Positions 43,307-52,719 are shown, numbered from the stretch's first letter. The stretch is DNA of 64,000 nucleotides from a candidate division WOR-3 bacterium (GCA_016934535.1 JAFGSQ010000006.1:39799-103798); one strand, 5' to 3'. Made by a program: numbers and translations. Notes: generated from the sequence alone by a model not told the origin.

Positions 43307-44593
43307 TTATATTTTAATTCCTATGCCTGTCCTGAACAGAACAGTTGCGTCCAGCTGATAACCTTCCATAAAACCTACGGATTTGTATCCAAGTTCTAGA
43401 ACTGCTGAAATAGGGTAGTCTGTTTCCGTAAAGTCATAATAGCCTCTAACAGAAAACGCTCCACCGACGCCTCCGCCTTTTTCAATACCCGGAATGCTGT
43501 CAAACCTGAGATCGGGTTGCTTCCAAAGATCCAGATTTAAGTCTGCAGAAAATCTGTCGCGCGAGTAGATATTCCGAAAAACGACTCCGAAGCCTCCCCA
43601 AGATTTGTAAAATGTGTGGTCTCCAATTCTCAAATCCATCAATAAAATTCTGTGTCCGATACTGAGATAGTTTTCCAGATGGTATTCAAGACCAAAAGGA
43701 GTCAATCCTGTTCTGACGACAGGAACATACTCGATTTTTCCGAAACGGATGGCCGGAAAACCGCTTGAAACATTACCGTCCCACAGATATGTCTTCAATC
43801 CGATGAAGAGAGCAAAAACGACAAAAGGATTGATCATGTCGAGCCGGGACATGGATTTCAGTTTCTCGACAGTAAACAGCGGAACAGCGGGATCGGAATA
43901 GCCCATAACTTCGTTGAGAATTCGTACATAAGCACGCGGGTCTGTATCCTGTACATTCTTGGTTAAATCATTTTCTGCGTCTTGAATATATCTGAACTTA
44001 ATCTGCCATGACCAGAAATATTGCATCGCCTCACGATAGTGAATTGACTTCGTCGCCATCCATCTTAGTCCGAGATTCCGGTTCAAGATGCTGTGCGCTT
44101 CGATTCCCCCCTGCCATATTCCCAGCAGCTCGTGCTGGCTGATGATGTTTCCGGAAATACTGACCGAAGCTTCTCCTCCGCCCTTGCCGTAAGGGGGAGG
44201 CGCATCGTATGCATAATGGACATTGTCGATGCCGAATTCTCGATAGCGTGCACCGTGTCCGAAAAATTCATGAGCAAACACCACCGAAAAATAATCCACT
44301 GGAACGTCGAGTATCGCGTATTTGGCGAACCGAACCAGCAATCCTGCTGATTTACCCGGAATTGTATTCTCGTCAAACCATTTGACTTTTATTAATTCAT
44401 CTTCAGTTCTCGTTATCGCAAAATGAACGGCTCCAATGTTTTCACATCCACTTATCATAGTCAGGTTTGGATCATATAAAAGGGACAGGCGCACCCGGCT
44501 ATGCCGGTTTTCAAGAGACAAATCTGGTACGGAAGACTCAACGGTAGGTGAAAATAGTATAAACGCCAGAATTATGGAAGAAAAAAGTTTCAT
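43307..44593 (-). CDS. Secreted HExxH protein with beta-barrel-like C-terminus, unknown
   Basis: 428 aa, no named family recognised. After a Sec signal peptide (cleavage after about residue 20), the sequence has AHEFFGHGAR (H108, E109, H113), a zinc-metalloprotease HExxH core. The last ~180 residues alternate hydrophobic and polar residues with many aromatic pairs and end in an aromatic-poor strand, as in outer-membrane barrels. The start overlaps the CPBP gene stop in an ATGA, implying co-translation. It may be an outer-membrane protein with a peptidase-like plug; the third zinc ligand was not identified, so activity is inferred. Confidence 0.65.
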   Translation of the reverse strand: MKLFSSIILAFILFSPTVESSVPDLSLENRHSRVRLSLLYDPNLTMISGCENIGAVHFAITRTEDELIKVKWFDENTIPGKSAGLLVRFAKYAILDVPVDYFSVVFAHEFFGHGARYREFGIDNVHYAYDAPPPYGKGGGEASVSISGNIISQHELLGIWQGGIEAHSILNRNLGLRWMATKSIHYREAMQYFWSWQIKFRYIQDAENDLTKNVQDTDPRAYVRILNEVMGYSDPAVPLFTVEKLKSMSRLDMINPFVVFALFIGLKTYLWDGNVSSGFPAIRFGKIEYVPVVRTGLTPFGLEYHLENYLSIGHRILLMDLRIGDHTFYKSWGGFGVVFRNIYSRDRFSADLNLDLWKQPDLRFDSIPGIEKGGGVGGAFSVRGYYDFTETDYPISAVLELGYKSVGFMEGYQLDATVLFRTGIGIKI

Positions 44594-45366
44594 TGATGCT
44601 CCGATAACATTCTTTTAGATTGTGAATTTATCAATATAAAACTAATTATTGACAAGCCACCGAGAAAAACCAACATCTGTATTGTTCCGACAAAATTATT
44701 GAACAATTCAGGCTCGTTGAATCCGTGAACGATGTAATATCCAAAAAACAACATGTTCCAGGCAAGATGCAGCGCCCAGGCCCAGTAAATATGACCTGAA
44801 TATATTATTAAATTGTTCCGGATGAATCCAGCCAAAAACAAATTAAAAATCGTTAAAAACGACAGATAGCCTCTGTTTTGACCAATACAAATCCTGTAAA
44901 AAAGAAGATGAAACAAAGCAAAAACAACTGCCATTATTAAAGATGCTGATATGGAATATTTTTTTGGAAATCTTCTTATTATTGGCAAAAACAGCAACGC
45001 TCCGTAAACCAGTTCTTCGTTGAACGTTTGGCCGATCGTTTGAATTATTGAAAAATGTATGGATATTTTTCTGTTGAAAAGCAAGTCTTTCTGATGGCAA
45101 ATTGACATTATAATGAAATACGATGAAATGAAAACTAGTAAAAAAATTACTATGAATACAACCAAGTCAGTGAATTTCAGCTTTAAACCGAGTTTATATG
45201 CCCATTTTTTCTGCCAAAAAAGAAGCGTCAACCCTATTATTAGAAACGAGCCTATTAAAGAAATATCGTATCCGGTGTAAGTGAACAAAATATAACTGCA
45301 GAATACAAGAAAATAATAAAGAACTGTTTTGAGTATTTTCAGGGTTTTTGCTGATGTTTTGCGCAT
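44590..45366 (-). CDS. CPBP family intramembrane metalloprotease
   Basis: 258 aa with about seven or eight transmembrane helices. Motif 1 is FNEELVYGALLFL (Glu-Glu present), motif 2 VFALFHLLFY, and motif 3 AWNMLFFGY. It lacks the Arg usual after motif 1. The gene overlaps the 3' end of grpB-like by 28 bases and is coupled by ATGA to the HExxH protein downstream, so two putative proteases are made together. Confidence 0.8.
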   Translation of the reverse strand: MRKTSAKTLKILKTVLYYFLVFCSYILFTYTGYDISLIGSFLIIGLTLLFWQKKWAYKLGLKLKFTDLVVFIVIFLLVFISSYFIIMSICHQKDLLFNRKISIHFSIIQTIGQTFNEELVYGALLFLPIIRRFPKKYSISASLIMAVVFALFHLLFYRICIGQNRGYLSFLTIFNLFLAGFIRNNLIIYSGHIYWAWALHLAWNMLFFGYYIVHGFNEPELFNNFVGTIQMLVFLGGLSIISFILINSQSKRMLSEHQ

Positions 45367-45923
45367 GTTTGAATCTTGTATATTACTTGTGTTCCATTTT
45401 CCTCCGCGCTTTTTCTGATTACATCTTCAAAAAACCATTTGTATTCATTTTCTTTAACATCTACATATTTTTCCAAGTTGTCGTCACAAAAATTTTTTAA
45501 TATTTGCATCTTGATCAAGTTGTATTTTTCAACATATTCTACGTGCTTTATAAGATAATCCCTGAACAAAATGTGACGGGTGAGTTCTCTCGCTCCTTTT
45601 ACGCACACATAGAGATGGTGTCTGATCGAGTCCAGAATTTCATTGCAGGCTCCGCCTTTTCTTTTAAAAGCTTCTCTTCCTTCGATCCCCTGATCTCCGT
45701 TGTGGTTATAACCTATCATTTCAAGTTCCCGTTTAACGGCATCAAAACTTTGAACGTCGTCTATTTCCATGTCTATGTCTATTACAGGTTTTGCGTACAT
45801 TCCGGGTATTGATGTACTGCCCACGTGATACATCCGGTGATTTGATTTGACATATTCCTGTATTTCAATTCTGATTTGTTCGAACTGATAGGGCCATTTT
45901 TTGTCATATTTTTGAATAATCAC
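45339..45923 (-). CDS. GrpB/UPF0157 nucleotidyltransferase-like protein
   Basis: 194 aa. VGSTSIPGMYAKPVIDIDMEI is the GrpB-family variant of the nucleotidyltransferase GS...DxD motif, and REAFKRKGG with HLYVCVKGA follows as usual. Activity and substrate are unknown for the family. The C-terminal ~20 residues overlap the next gene. GTG start. Confidence 0.83.
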   Translation of the reverse strand: MIIQKYDKKWPYQFEQIRIEIQEYVKSNHRMYHVGSTSIPGMYAKPVIDIDMEIDDVQSFDAVKRELEMIGYNHNGDQGIEGREAFKRKGGACNEILDSIRHHLYVCVKGARELTRHILFRDYLIKHVEYVEKYNLIKMQILKNFCDDNLEKYVDVKENEYKWFFEDVIRKSAEENGTQVIYKIQTCAKHQQKP

Positions 45924-45939
45924 GACGAATCCTCAAAAA

Positions 45940-46572
45940 TCAAGGGTTTTCAAATCCGAATCTGAACCGAATCAGATATCCGTTGTCAAATTCGTAAACG
46001 GCGTTATATTGAGGCACGTTGTATCTTTCAAGAAATCCGGAACCGTTGGATTCATCTATTTTATACAAATAGATACTTGTCTCATCGAAAACGACACTGT
46101 CCGGTTCACCTTTTATTGCCCTCAGATCTCCTATAGAGATTCCCAGTTTGATGCCGTTTTCTGTTTTAAACTCGCTTTCGCGGCTTGTTTGTAATTCTCT
46201 CCCGCTGCCGTCGTTGTATTTTATCTCAAAACCGGAAATATCTGCTCTATCAGCAGTGGTATGAAAATAAACCTTCATCCGCTGATTTCTGTCATTTGAC
46301 AAGACTTCGACAGAGAACAGTGCATTTTGGTTCAACTTATCCAAAACGTCATCACCCAAATATTCTGAAATGTTTTCAGAATTCATCAAACTTATTCCGC
46401 CTATGGAAGTGTCCGGAATGAAAACAGGTTTTAAGGAATCCGGCAGTTGTGAATATCCGTCGTGCTCATATTTTTCAGGATACGGAATCATTTCTCTGTT
46501 ATGCGGATTTTCTTTGCAGGAACTATCAAAAAGCAGGATTAACAGAATTAAAAGTATTTGAAAGTGTTTCAT
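45940..46572 (-). CDS. Lipoprotein of unknown function
   Basis: 210 aa. The N-terminus is a lipoprotein signal ending in the lipobox FDSSC (Cys about residue 19). The mature protein has a region LGISIGDLRAIKGEPDSVVFDE followed by VYEFDNGYLIRFRF, reminiscent of SmpA/BamE-like or 'small outer-membrane' folds, where a gene-specific G-D-L helix and a strand pair recur, but this is only a visual resemblance. Function unknown. Confidence 0.6.
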   Translation of the reverse strand: MKHFQILLILLILLFDSSCKENPHNREMIPYPEKYEHDGYSQLPDSLKPVFIPDTSIGGISLMNSENISEYLGDDVLDKLNQNALFSVEVLSNDRNQRMKVYFHTTADRADISGFEIKYNDGSGRELQTSRESEFKTENGIKLGISIGDLRAIKGEPDSVVFDETSIYLYKIDESNGSGFLERYNVPQYNAVYEFDNGYLIRFRFGFENP

Positions 46573-46631
46573 TATCCTTTAATATTGAATATTCTTCATA
46601 TTGTCAAGAGTATCATCTTATAAAAATATTT

Positions 46632-47183
46632 CTATTTTCTTTCGTCCCATTCCCGTTTCAACAAAGCATACTGAAATTCACTTCCCCATTTTCCCTTGAA
46701 AAATACATTCTCAATAAAGTGTCCTTCCCGCCTGAATCCTGTACTTTTCAGCAAGTTGATTGAAGCAATGTTTTCAGCATCGACAATTTCCTGGACCCGA
46801 TGAATTTTTTTTGTGTCAAACAGGAAAGTCAAAATTCCCAATAAAGTTTCCTTCGCATATCCCTTTTTTTGTTCAAGGTGTGAAACGGTAATTCCAATTT
46901 CCGCAATCCTTATGTCGTTCCGGTCAAGTTTGATTGCACAATCACCTATAAGCTTTTTTAATTCAATGTTTTCAATTCCGTATTGTACCCACTCTCCGGC
47001 TTTTCCAAAATACCTGGTTGAATTTTCAGTAATAAACAATTCAGCCTGTTCTGTCGTCATTGTATCAAATCCCTGATACTTTGTAACTTCCGGATTTGAA
47101 CGATAAAAGTGAAAGTCATAGAGGTCTTTCATTTCGAGGTGTCGTATTTTAAGCCGTTCAGTTGTTATTAGCAATTTTCCCAT
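46632..47183 (-). CDS. GNAT family acetyltransferase, RimJ/RimL type
   Basis: 183 aa. Opening TERLKIRHLEMKDLYDFHFY and closing IASINLLKSTGFRREGHF are RimJ/RimL-like; the acetyl-CoA motif EQKKGYAKETLLGIL is present. These transfer acetyl groups to protein N-termini or to antibiotics and other amines. AAGGAA is directly before the ATG. Substrate not known. Confidence 0.85.
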   Translation of the reverse strand: MGKLLITTERLKIRHLEMKDLYDFHFYRSNPEVTKYQGFDTMTTEQAELFITENSTRYFGKAGEWVQYGIENIELKKLIGDCAIKLDRNDIRIAEIGITVSHLEQKKGYAKETLLGILTFLFDTKKIHRVQEIVDAENIASINLLKSTGFRREGHFIENVFFKGKWGSEFQYALLKREWDERK

Positions 47184-47429
47184 TTCCTTTAATCCTTTTT
47201 ACATTTTATAAGAAGGGTTCATCCATTCCTGTTGTCTTGATGATATTAATAAATATTTGCATCAACAATTATCATATTCGTTTTGCAAAGCCGGTAAGTT
47301 TATCTGATTATTTGCCGGTTGGAAATAACAAAATCGGGAACATAAAACCGGGTAATTGTAAAATGATTTTTTATGAGTTCAATCATTTGCTTTGGATCCG
47401 ATCTGATTTTCCAATTACCCAGGAGAATA

Positions 47430-47720
47430 CCAAACAAATATGGACTCATGCTTCAATCCATCGGATGGGCAGGCCGTCAGCTTTTTTTGGCTCGTTCCAG
47501 CATTCCAGGTACAATGTCCGGACCAGTAATGTCAATTCCATACTGGGCCAGAGGGATTGTTATTCTGCCGGTGCCGCATCCAAGTTCGAGCGCCGCTCCG
47601 CCAAGCTTTTTGGCGATAGCAAGGTAAAACGGCCCGTCAGGTTCAAAACTGTTGTTCTCACAGTCATACAAGCCTGGATCTTCATACTCTTTCAGATTAT
47701 TACCGCCGGTAATAATATTC
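47430..47720 (-). pseudogene. Decayed SAM methyltransferase fragment
   Basis: The minus strand reads LKEYEDPGLYDCENNSFEPDG, then LGGAALELGCGTGRITIPLAQYG (motif I), then VPGMLERAKK. At an A7 run (plus-strand T7 near 47481-47487) the frame must shift to continue as KADGLPIRWIEA, the expected motif II region, and stops follow in every frame. No start codon is evident at the 5' end either. The rest of the gene is unrecognisable. A remnant, or a poorly sequenced gene. Confidence 0.6.
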
Positions 47721-47809
47721 CGAACTCCCTGTGGTTACCCGCTGTGATAATTTCTCTTCTCTTTTGCACTCAGAATAACATCACATGATACACAAACATT
47801 AAATCAATT

Positions 47810-48202
47810 CTATAATTTTTCTTCTTCCGGTTCTTTGCCAAAGCAATAAAACTTTGACACACCTTCTTTAAAATACAGGACTTCGAACAATCCATCGTTA
47901 CTTTTGTACGTGCCTTTTAAAATGGGATTATTTTCCAGCATTACCTTCCTCGCGTCTTCCGAGTCATCTTTCGCAATTTTTCCGCTCACCCGAATCCATG
48001 CCTTGTCATTCATAGCAGATATTTCAATATTCGAATTATTTATCATTTGTTTATAGCAGTCTTTCTTGTTATTTGTGCAGATATAAAGACGGTCCTTATG
48101 TCTGCATAAAGCTCCGAAAGGTCTTACTCGGGGTTTATCCCCGTCGACAGTCGCGACATAAAAAACACCGGCGCCTTTAAGGAATTTTAACGTACGTTCC
48201 AT
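47810..48202 (-). CDS. Pyridoxamine 5'-phosphate oxidase-like split-barrel protein
   Basis: 130 aa. VFYVATVDGDKPRVRPFG, LYICTNNKKDCYKQM and ISAMNDKAWIRVSGKIA are typical of the general-stress/PNPOx-like flavin-binding family. Likely homodimeric, binding FMN; the redox partner is unknown. GGAGT lies 6 bases before the ATG. Second PNPOx-like protein in the window. Confidence 0.85.
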   Translation of the reverse strand: MERTLKFLKGAGVFYVATVDGDKPRVRPFGALCRHKDRLYICTNNKKDCYKQMINNSNIEISAMNDKAWIRVSGKIAKDDSEDARKVMLENNPILKGTYKSNDGLFEVLYFKEGVSKFYCFGKEPEEEKL

Positions 48203-48286
48203 GTTGTACTCCTATTGTTTTCTTTTCAAATCAATACTCATTTTTAATAACCTTTTATTCAAATCCATTGTCAGCAACCCTTATAA

Positions 48287-49291
48287 CTATATTTTCCTCA
48301 TTTCGACAAGGCATAGATCCTTTTCTCCGTCTTTAAATTCCCTAAGATCTGAAACTGTCAACCCGGTTTTTCCGGCAAGAATTGACAGAGCATCTATCCC
48401 GGAAAAAAGATCTGCAGCTTCCGCAAACGCCTTGTATTCATCGAGAGAAATGATATGGTTCAACCACGGTTCTCTGTTCAAAAGCGCGAAGTAGGATCCA
48501 TCTTTACTCAATACACGTTTGACCTCTCTTAATAGAGAGCTGATTCCGGTGATCTCCTGAAGTGCCATCACCGAACTGACAACGTCCATTGATTCGTCCG
48601 GAAAAGGCATTCCCCGCACGTCCCCGCCTATTGCCTCACAATTTGAAGAGCGACCTATCATTCTGAACTTCTCCTGGATGATCCAGAGACATTTCAGGTC
48701 TCTCTCTACGGCGAATATGCGCGTACCTGCGGAGAGATTATGAGCCAATGACGTCACGGAACTGCCGCTTCCTGAAGCAAAATCAAGCAGAGTTCTGGGT
48801 TTTAGGGATACAATGGACCTAATGAATTCTTGTACCGGTTCTGCCGGATATTTGAGGACTTCTAAAAATTTCTTTTTTCTGTTCCGGGCAGACAGCCAAC
48901 GACCTCTTTGGATATACCTGATCCTGCCTTCCTGCTTTTTCAGGTCCGGAAGTATATCCCGTGATGGGACAGCAGTTTTTCCCTCAGGTTTTTTAATTAA
49001 TTTTATTGCGTTTTCAATCCCCAGCCCTTTGAGACGATAAAGTGAGAAGGGACCATCGGGTTTACGTATCTCTCCCGGAGACAGCACTTCGTCAATCGGA
49101 GCAATCCAATCGTGAACTTTATCATCGGACAAAAGTATTGGCCTGCCGTGGAATATGGGAAATTTTTCAGAGCATTTTTTACAGCAAAGACTCCCTGAAA
49201 TCAATTCATTTTTCCGGACCCGTATTCGCTTTTCGTCCAGCTTTCCTTTACAGCGCGTACAACATAGAAGATTTAGGGTAAGTCTATTCAC
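48287..49291 (-). CDS. Methyltransferase with N-terminal zinc ribbon
   Basis: 334 aa. The first ~55 residues form a Trm112/YcaR-like ribbon with LCCTRCKGKL and LCCKKCSEKFPIFHGRP. The class I methyltransferase domain begins near residue 165 with LLDFASGSGSSVTSLA (motif I), VERDLKCL, then DVRGMPFPDESMDVVSSVMAL. A helical linker joins the two. The ribbon-methyltransferase arrangement occurs in rRNA or lipid-modifying enzymes, but the target is not evident. GTG start. Confidence 0.8.
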   Translation of the reverse strand: MNRLTLNLLCCTRCKGKLDEKRIRVRKNELISGSLCCKKCSEKFPIFHGRPILLSDDKVHDWIAPIDEVLSPGEIRKPDGPFSLYRLKGLGIENAIKLIKKPEGKTAVPSRDILPDLKKQEGRIRYIQRGRWLSARNRKKKFLEVLKYPAEPVQEFIRSIVSLKPRTLLDFASGSGSSVTSLAHNLSAGTRIFAVERDLKCLWIIQEKFRMIGRSSNCEAIGGDVRGMPFPDESMDVVSSVMALQEITGISSLLREVKRVLSKDGSYFALLNREPWLNHIISLDEYKAFAEAADLFSGIDALSILAGKTGLTVSDLREFKDGEKDLCLVEMRKI

Positions 49292-49407
49292 TTTACTTCA
49301 ATTGGTAAATCAATGGATTCAATTCATGGTCAGTGTAAAAAGTGTCAAAATCTTTGATCAAAAAAAGTTGACTTAACTCACTGCCTGGACAACTGATTTT
49401 CATATAG

Positions 49408-49902
49408 TCATTTTCCCATTTTCTTTACCAGTGATATTTCATTCGGTTTAAAACCAAGCTTTTCGTACAATTGCTTGGCGGGATTTGACACTAATACGTT
49501 AAGATCGACCTCTTCCACGTTCATCTGTTGACCCCATTCCAACATCTTCCCAATCAGTTGCTCCGCAACTCCTTTTCGACGTGCATTAGGTTCAACATAT
49601 ACAGCGCTCAGATGCAAACGCTTTTTTTCAACAAATATGCTGTCCAAAGGTTCGATGTCCGCTGAAACCATACCGATTACATCGTCTTTTTGCGACTCGT
49701 GATAAGCGATGAGAAATATATGTTCTATACTGTAAATATTTGACCTGACATTTTTTTCCATTGCTATCCATACTGAATTAGATTTATCAACTCTATGGCC
49801 GCTGTAATTTTCCATCTCAAGAACCATATTCCTGATAAGATCAGTGATAACCGCAACGTCTTCTATTGTACCCGTTCGTATTTCAATCTGATTTTCTTTC
49901 AT
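49408..49902 (-). CDS. GNAT family N-acetyltransferase
   Basis: 164 aa. Motif A is EPNARRKGVAEQLIGKML, with the C-terminal NPAKQLYEKLGF. The N-terminus IEIRTGTIEDVAVITDLI is standard. ATG at 49902 is preferred to a GTG one codon upstream. The substrate is unknown. Fourth intact GNAT domain protein in the window (with 4704, 7963 and 46632). Confidence 0.84.
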   Translation of the reverse strand: MKENQIEIRTGTIEDVAVITDLIRNMVLEMENYSGHRVDKSNSVWIAMEKNVRSNIYSIEHIFLIAYHESQKDDVIGMVSADIEPLDSIFVEKKRLHLSAVYVEPNARRKGVAEQLIGKMLEWGQQMNVEEVDLNVLVSNPAKQLYEKLGFKPNEISLVKKMGK

Positions 49903-49905
49903 CAC

Positions 49906-50372
49906 TTGATCTCAATAAATTAAATTTAACCGGTTCATGTCATTTCTTCCTATTTAAATTTTCTTAACCACAATAAAAAACTCGGTTGCACGGCTTTATG
50001 ACGAAATTTCGGATTCCATGATTCGGTTCAAACATTTTCAATCCAACTGATCAATGATTTTTCTTTTTCACATCATCAGAGTGTATGCAAAATACGACAC
50101 AATAACGACCATTAACATTAACAAGTAGTTAATTAAAAAGCAGTGGTTTTCCTTCATTAATTATTGGTTAAGAGTTAATCTTGAAAAAATTTCCCTGTCC
50201 ACCCTCATCCTTCACCGGCGAGAAAGAACTTTTTTGTTGTCAATAAATTGTTGATTGAAAAAATATTTCGAAATGTTTGGGCACAGAGATGATTTCAGGC
50301 TTTTCCCCTTCTATGAGGTTTTTAGTATTTTATATCTGAAAAATATTAATGTCAAATAACCCAAGAATGAAA
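49906..50372. other. AT-rich intergenic region with a partial repeat copy
   Basis: About 465 bases without a credible frame. Its right end holds a short copy (50301-50357) of the intergenic repeat seen around korAB. The left part is AT-rich, with no hairpin, tRNA or promoter I can support. Confidence 0.55.
50301..50357. repeat. Intergenic repeat, partial copy C
   Basis: The stretch TTTTCCCCTTCTATGAGG, then TTTAGTATTTTATAT and, 15 bases on, TGTCAAAT closely matches the left end of the full copies at 58292 and 61242 (CCCCTTCAGTG...GTCAAAT). Only the first ~57 bases are present; the copy ends at the hemW-like stop region. Confidence 0.55.
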
Positions 50373-51623
50373 TCAATAGAGCCTGATTTCCTTGGGCCAA
50401 GGGGTTTCCATGGATGCACGCCATGTCTTATCGATGTATTGATGTGTATACGATTGCTCGACAATATGAAAATAGTAACTTCCTGACATCGTCAATTCCC
50501 ACCCATTACTTGTTCGCTTAAACAATTTTAATTTCTCCCCCAATTTCAAGTAGAAAGAAAAATCATTTTTCAATCTTGTCTCAAATAATTTAAAATAAGA
50601 ATCTTCATTTAACACGCCATTATAACAGTTCCAGAACAACCAATACGCTCTTCTTGTCCTCGGCGTAAACTCCATTTTCAACACGGTCGGAATCCTGCCC
50701 TTATTCAGCGAATCAATATACGAATCAACAGAAAAGGTGTTCATTTTAAAAGCATCATTTCCTAGAGAAGCGGCGCTTGGCCCAAACCCCAAAAAACAAT
50801 CACGGGTCACGGAAGAGTATCTCGGAGAGTCCTTTTTCCCGAACGTCCAGACAGACGTTCTTATAAAATTTCTGGCCCAGGCAATCTCCAACAAACCATC
50901 GAGCAAATCCTTTTTCTGGCTGTTTCCCAAGGGTTTGTTCCGATTATTAGCATAACTGAAATCAATAAACGGATATGCTGATATTTGTGTTGCGCCAAGA
51001 TCTACTGCGCGGGAAAAATCTTCTTGAATATTTTGTCTAGTCTGACCCGGGATTCCGAATATTAGGTCTATATCAACGGCTTTGAACTTCTGAGAACATA
51101 GTTTTTTTAACTGTTTGGCACCGTCTGTATATTCTCTACCCAGATTGTTCAGCAGTTGTTCGTCAAACGACTGAATCCCGACGCTTACCATATCAATGTT
51201 CGCGCCCAAAAGTTTTTTTGACGTATCTTTTTCAATATCTTGTGGATGTAATTCTATTCCTGCCAATCCCTTAATTACATATCTGTCATCTAATTCTCTG
51301 CGAATATTTTCAAGATAATCAACTGCCAGGGCCGGGCTTCCACCTCCAAAATAGAGAGTTGTAAATTTGTTTTCAGAATTCCCGATAATTCTACCGGCAA
51401 TATCAATTTCAACAGAAAGCGCTTTTAAGTATGCACTAAACTTGTCTTTTTCAAAGGTTTCCTTGTAATAGGGGCAAAAATCGCACAATGCTTTGCAAAA
51501 TGGTACATGAACATATAATCCGACATCGCGATCGTTGAAATCAGGTAAAAAACCCGTGGCTTTTTTAAACAGGTAAAGTTTTAACTGTTGTCCTATGAAT
51601 ACTCTCAATAAATGAGTCAGCAT
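50373..51623 (-). CDS. HemW/HemN-like radical SAM protein
   Basis: 416 aa. The cluster motif is CKALCDFC in VHVPFCKALCDFCPYY, followed by FGGGSPALAVDYL, SVGIQSFDEQLLNNLGR and DLIFGIPGQT, all typical of the coproporphyrinogen-oxidase-like HemW group. HemW members are haem chaperones, not decarboxylases; which role holds here is unknown. The N-terminal ~30 residues are hydrophobic and basic. ATG at 51623 is chosen over the preceding TTG codon. Confidence 0.85.
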   Translation of the reverse strand: MLTHLLRVFIGQQLKLYLFKKATGFLPDFNDRDVGLYVHVPFCKALCDFCPYYKETFEKDKFSAYLKALSVEIDIAGRIIGNSENKFTTLYFGGGSPALAVDYLENIRRELDDRYVIKGLAGIELHPQDIEKDTSKKLLGANIDMVSVGIQSFDEQLLNNLGREYTDGAKQLKKLCSQKFKAVDIDLIFGIPGQTRQNIQEDFSRAVDLGATQISAYPFIDFSYANNRNKPLGNSQKKDLLDGLLEIAWARNFIRTSVWTFGKKDSPRYSSVTRDCFLGFGPSAASLGNDAFKMNTFSVDSYIDSLNKGRIPTVLKMEFTPRTRRAYWLFWNCYNGVLNEDSYFKLFETRLKNDFSFYLKLGEKLKLFKRTSNGWELTMSGSYYFHIVEQSYTHQYIDKTWRASMETPWPKEIRLY

Positions 51624-51780
51624 CAAAACCGTCTTTTTTATTTTTCCCAGATTTTCAATATTATCTGTGGATTTTTATTTTTCCCAATACCGGGTCTCAA
51701 CAGTTGGATAACAACCGCAAATATTATATCATAAATGCCAATTAGGATTAAGCGACCGAAGTTGGAGAAACGGGCAAAGG

Positions 51781-52719
51781 TTATTGAAACAGTTGAGTGT
51801 ATATGGATTTTTTGTATTTTTTTAATACTCGTAAAGCCCTCAGCGTATTCCATGTACTGCTCTTTCCGGTCTCTTCCATGTCAAAATGAATCAGTCCGGG
51901 ATGTTTTTGCTGAACGGGCCAAGTATTATTTTTTAGTTTTTTAGACATTATTATTTCTAACGCGTCTTCCATTCTGTCGTCAAATTTTTGACCGACGCTT
52001 TGAAAATAGTCCAGACACCAAAGAATATCGTATCTCCATCTCGTCGGATATGAAAGCATTGTCATTTTTCTGTCTATTACTTTTCCGGTTTTATCAGACT
52101 TGTATAATTTATGCATAAGAATAAACTCGTGCGACTGTATTATTGATTTTTTTATTTCTTTTATTCTATACATATAATTATTGTCGATATACATCTTTAA
52201 TCCCTCTAAGATATTTATTGTCGTGTGAAGAGAGCTGTGGTTTGTGTCAAACTCCCAGCGGCAATTCCAACCGCTGTCTGGAAACTGTTTTTCAAGAATG
52301 AAATCAATTATTTCCGATAGTCTGCTGTCATTCAATTCAACATAACAGCAAATAAACAACAGCATGCCGCAAATACAAAGGTCCAAATATCGTTCTTTTT
52401 TCTTTTCCGGTATTCTCCACAATTTTTCCAACAACAGTTTACTGCTTTGGAATATCCTTTTGTCCTGAGGGGGAGCCATGTTGATCAAATCCAGCAAAGT
52501 ATAAGTCGTCGAAATCCACTTCGGAGAATAAATACCGTTTCCCCATGTACAGCTATTATCATCACGCAGATCCATAAACGCTTTCCCCCACCCTTTTTTT
52601 AATATTTTGGATCTGTCCTGTGTGAGTTCAATCTCTTCGAAATCGAGCAGGTCTCTTTTAACTTGATAAATTACTGAGGGATCGCCTTTCATAAACCAAT
52701 CAAGTAAATCATTATTCAT
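51781..52719 (-). CDS. Alpha/alpha-toroid (prenyltransferase/squalene-cyclase-like) protein
   Basis: 312 aa, almost all helical. Repeated motifs such as FPDSGWNCRW resemble the QW motifs of the terpenoid cyclase/protein prenyltransferase toroid superfamily, and SSLHTTINILEGL and SSTWNTLRALRVLK look like toroid helix pairs. The catalytic DxDD of squalene cyclases was not seen, so it may bind rather than cyclise. ATG at 52719 is preferred; AGGAG lies 8 bases upstream. Its function is unknown. It is near an AlkD-like gene on the same strand. Confidence 0.65.
   Translation of the reverse strand: MNNDLLDWFMKGDPSVIYQVKRDLLDFEEIELTQDRSKILKKGWGKAFMDLRDDNSCTWGNGIYSPKWISTTYTLLDLINMAPPQDKRIFQSSKLLLEKLWRIPEKKKERYLDLCICGMLLFICCYVELNDSRLSEIIDFILEKQFPDSGWNCRWEFDTNHSSLHTTINILEGLKMYIDNNYMYRIKEIKKSIIQSHEFILMHKLYKSDKTGKVIDRKMTMLSYPTRWRYDILWCLDYFQSVGQKFDDRMEDALEIIMSKKLKNNTWPVQQKHPGLIHFDMEETGKSSTWNTLRALRVLKKYKKSIYTQLFQ

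Noticed and set aside
47162-47788. 208-codon plus-strand frame
   Set aside because: It lies antisense to the decayed methyltransferase, whose minus-strand motifs are recognisable; the plus frame has no family resemblance.
51638-51853. 71-codon minus-strand frame overlapping the toroid gene's 3' end
   Set aside because: It shares bases with the end of a longer, better supported gene in another frame, and shows no domain or ribosome-binding site.
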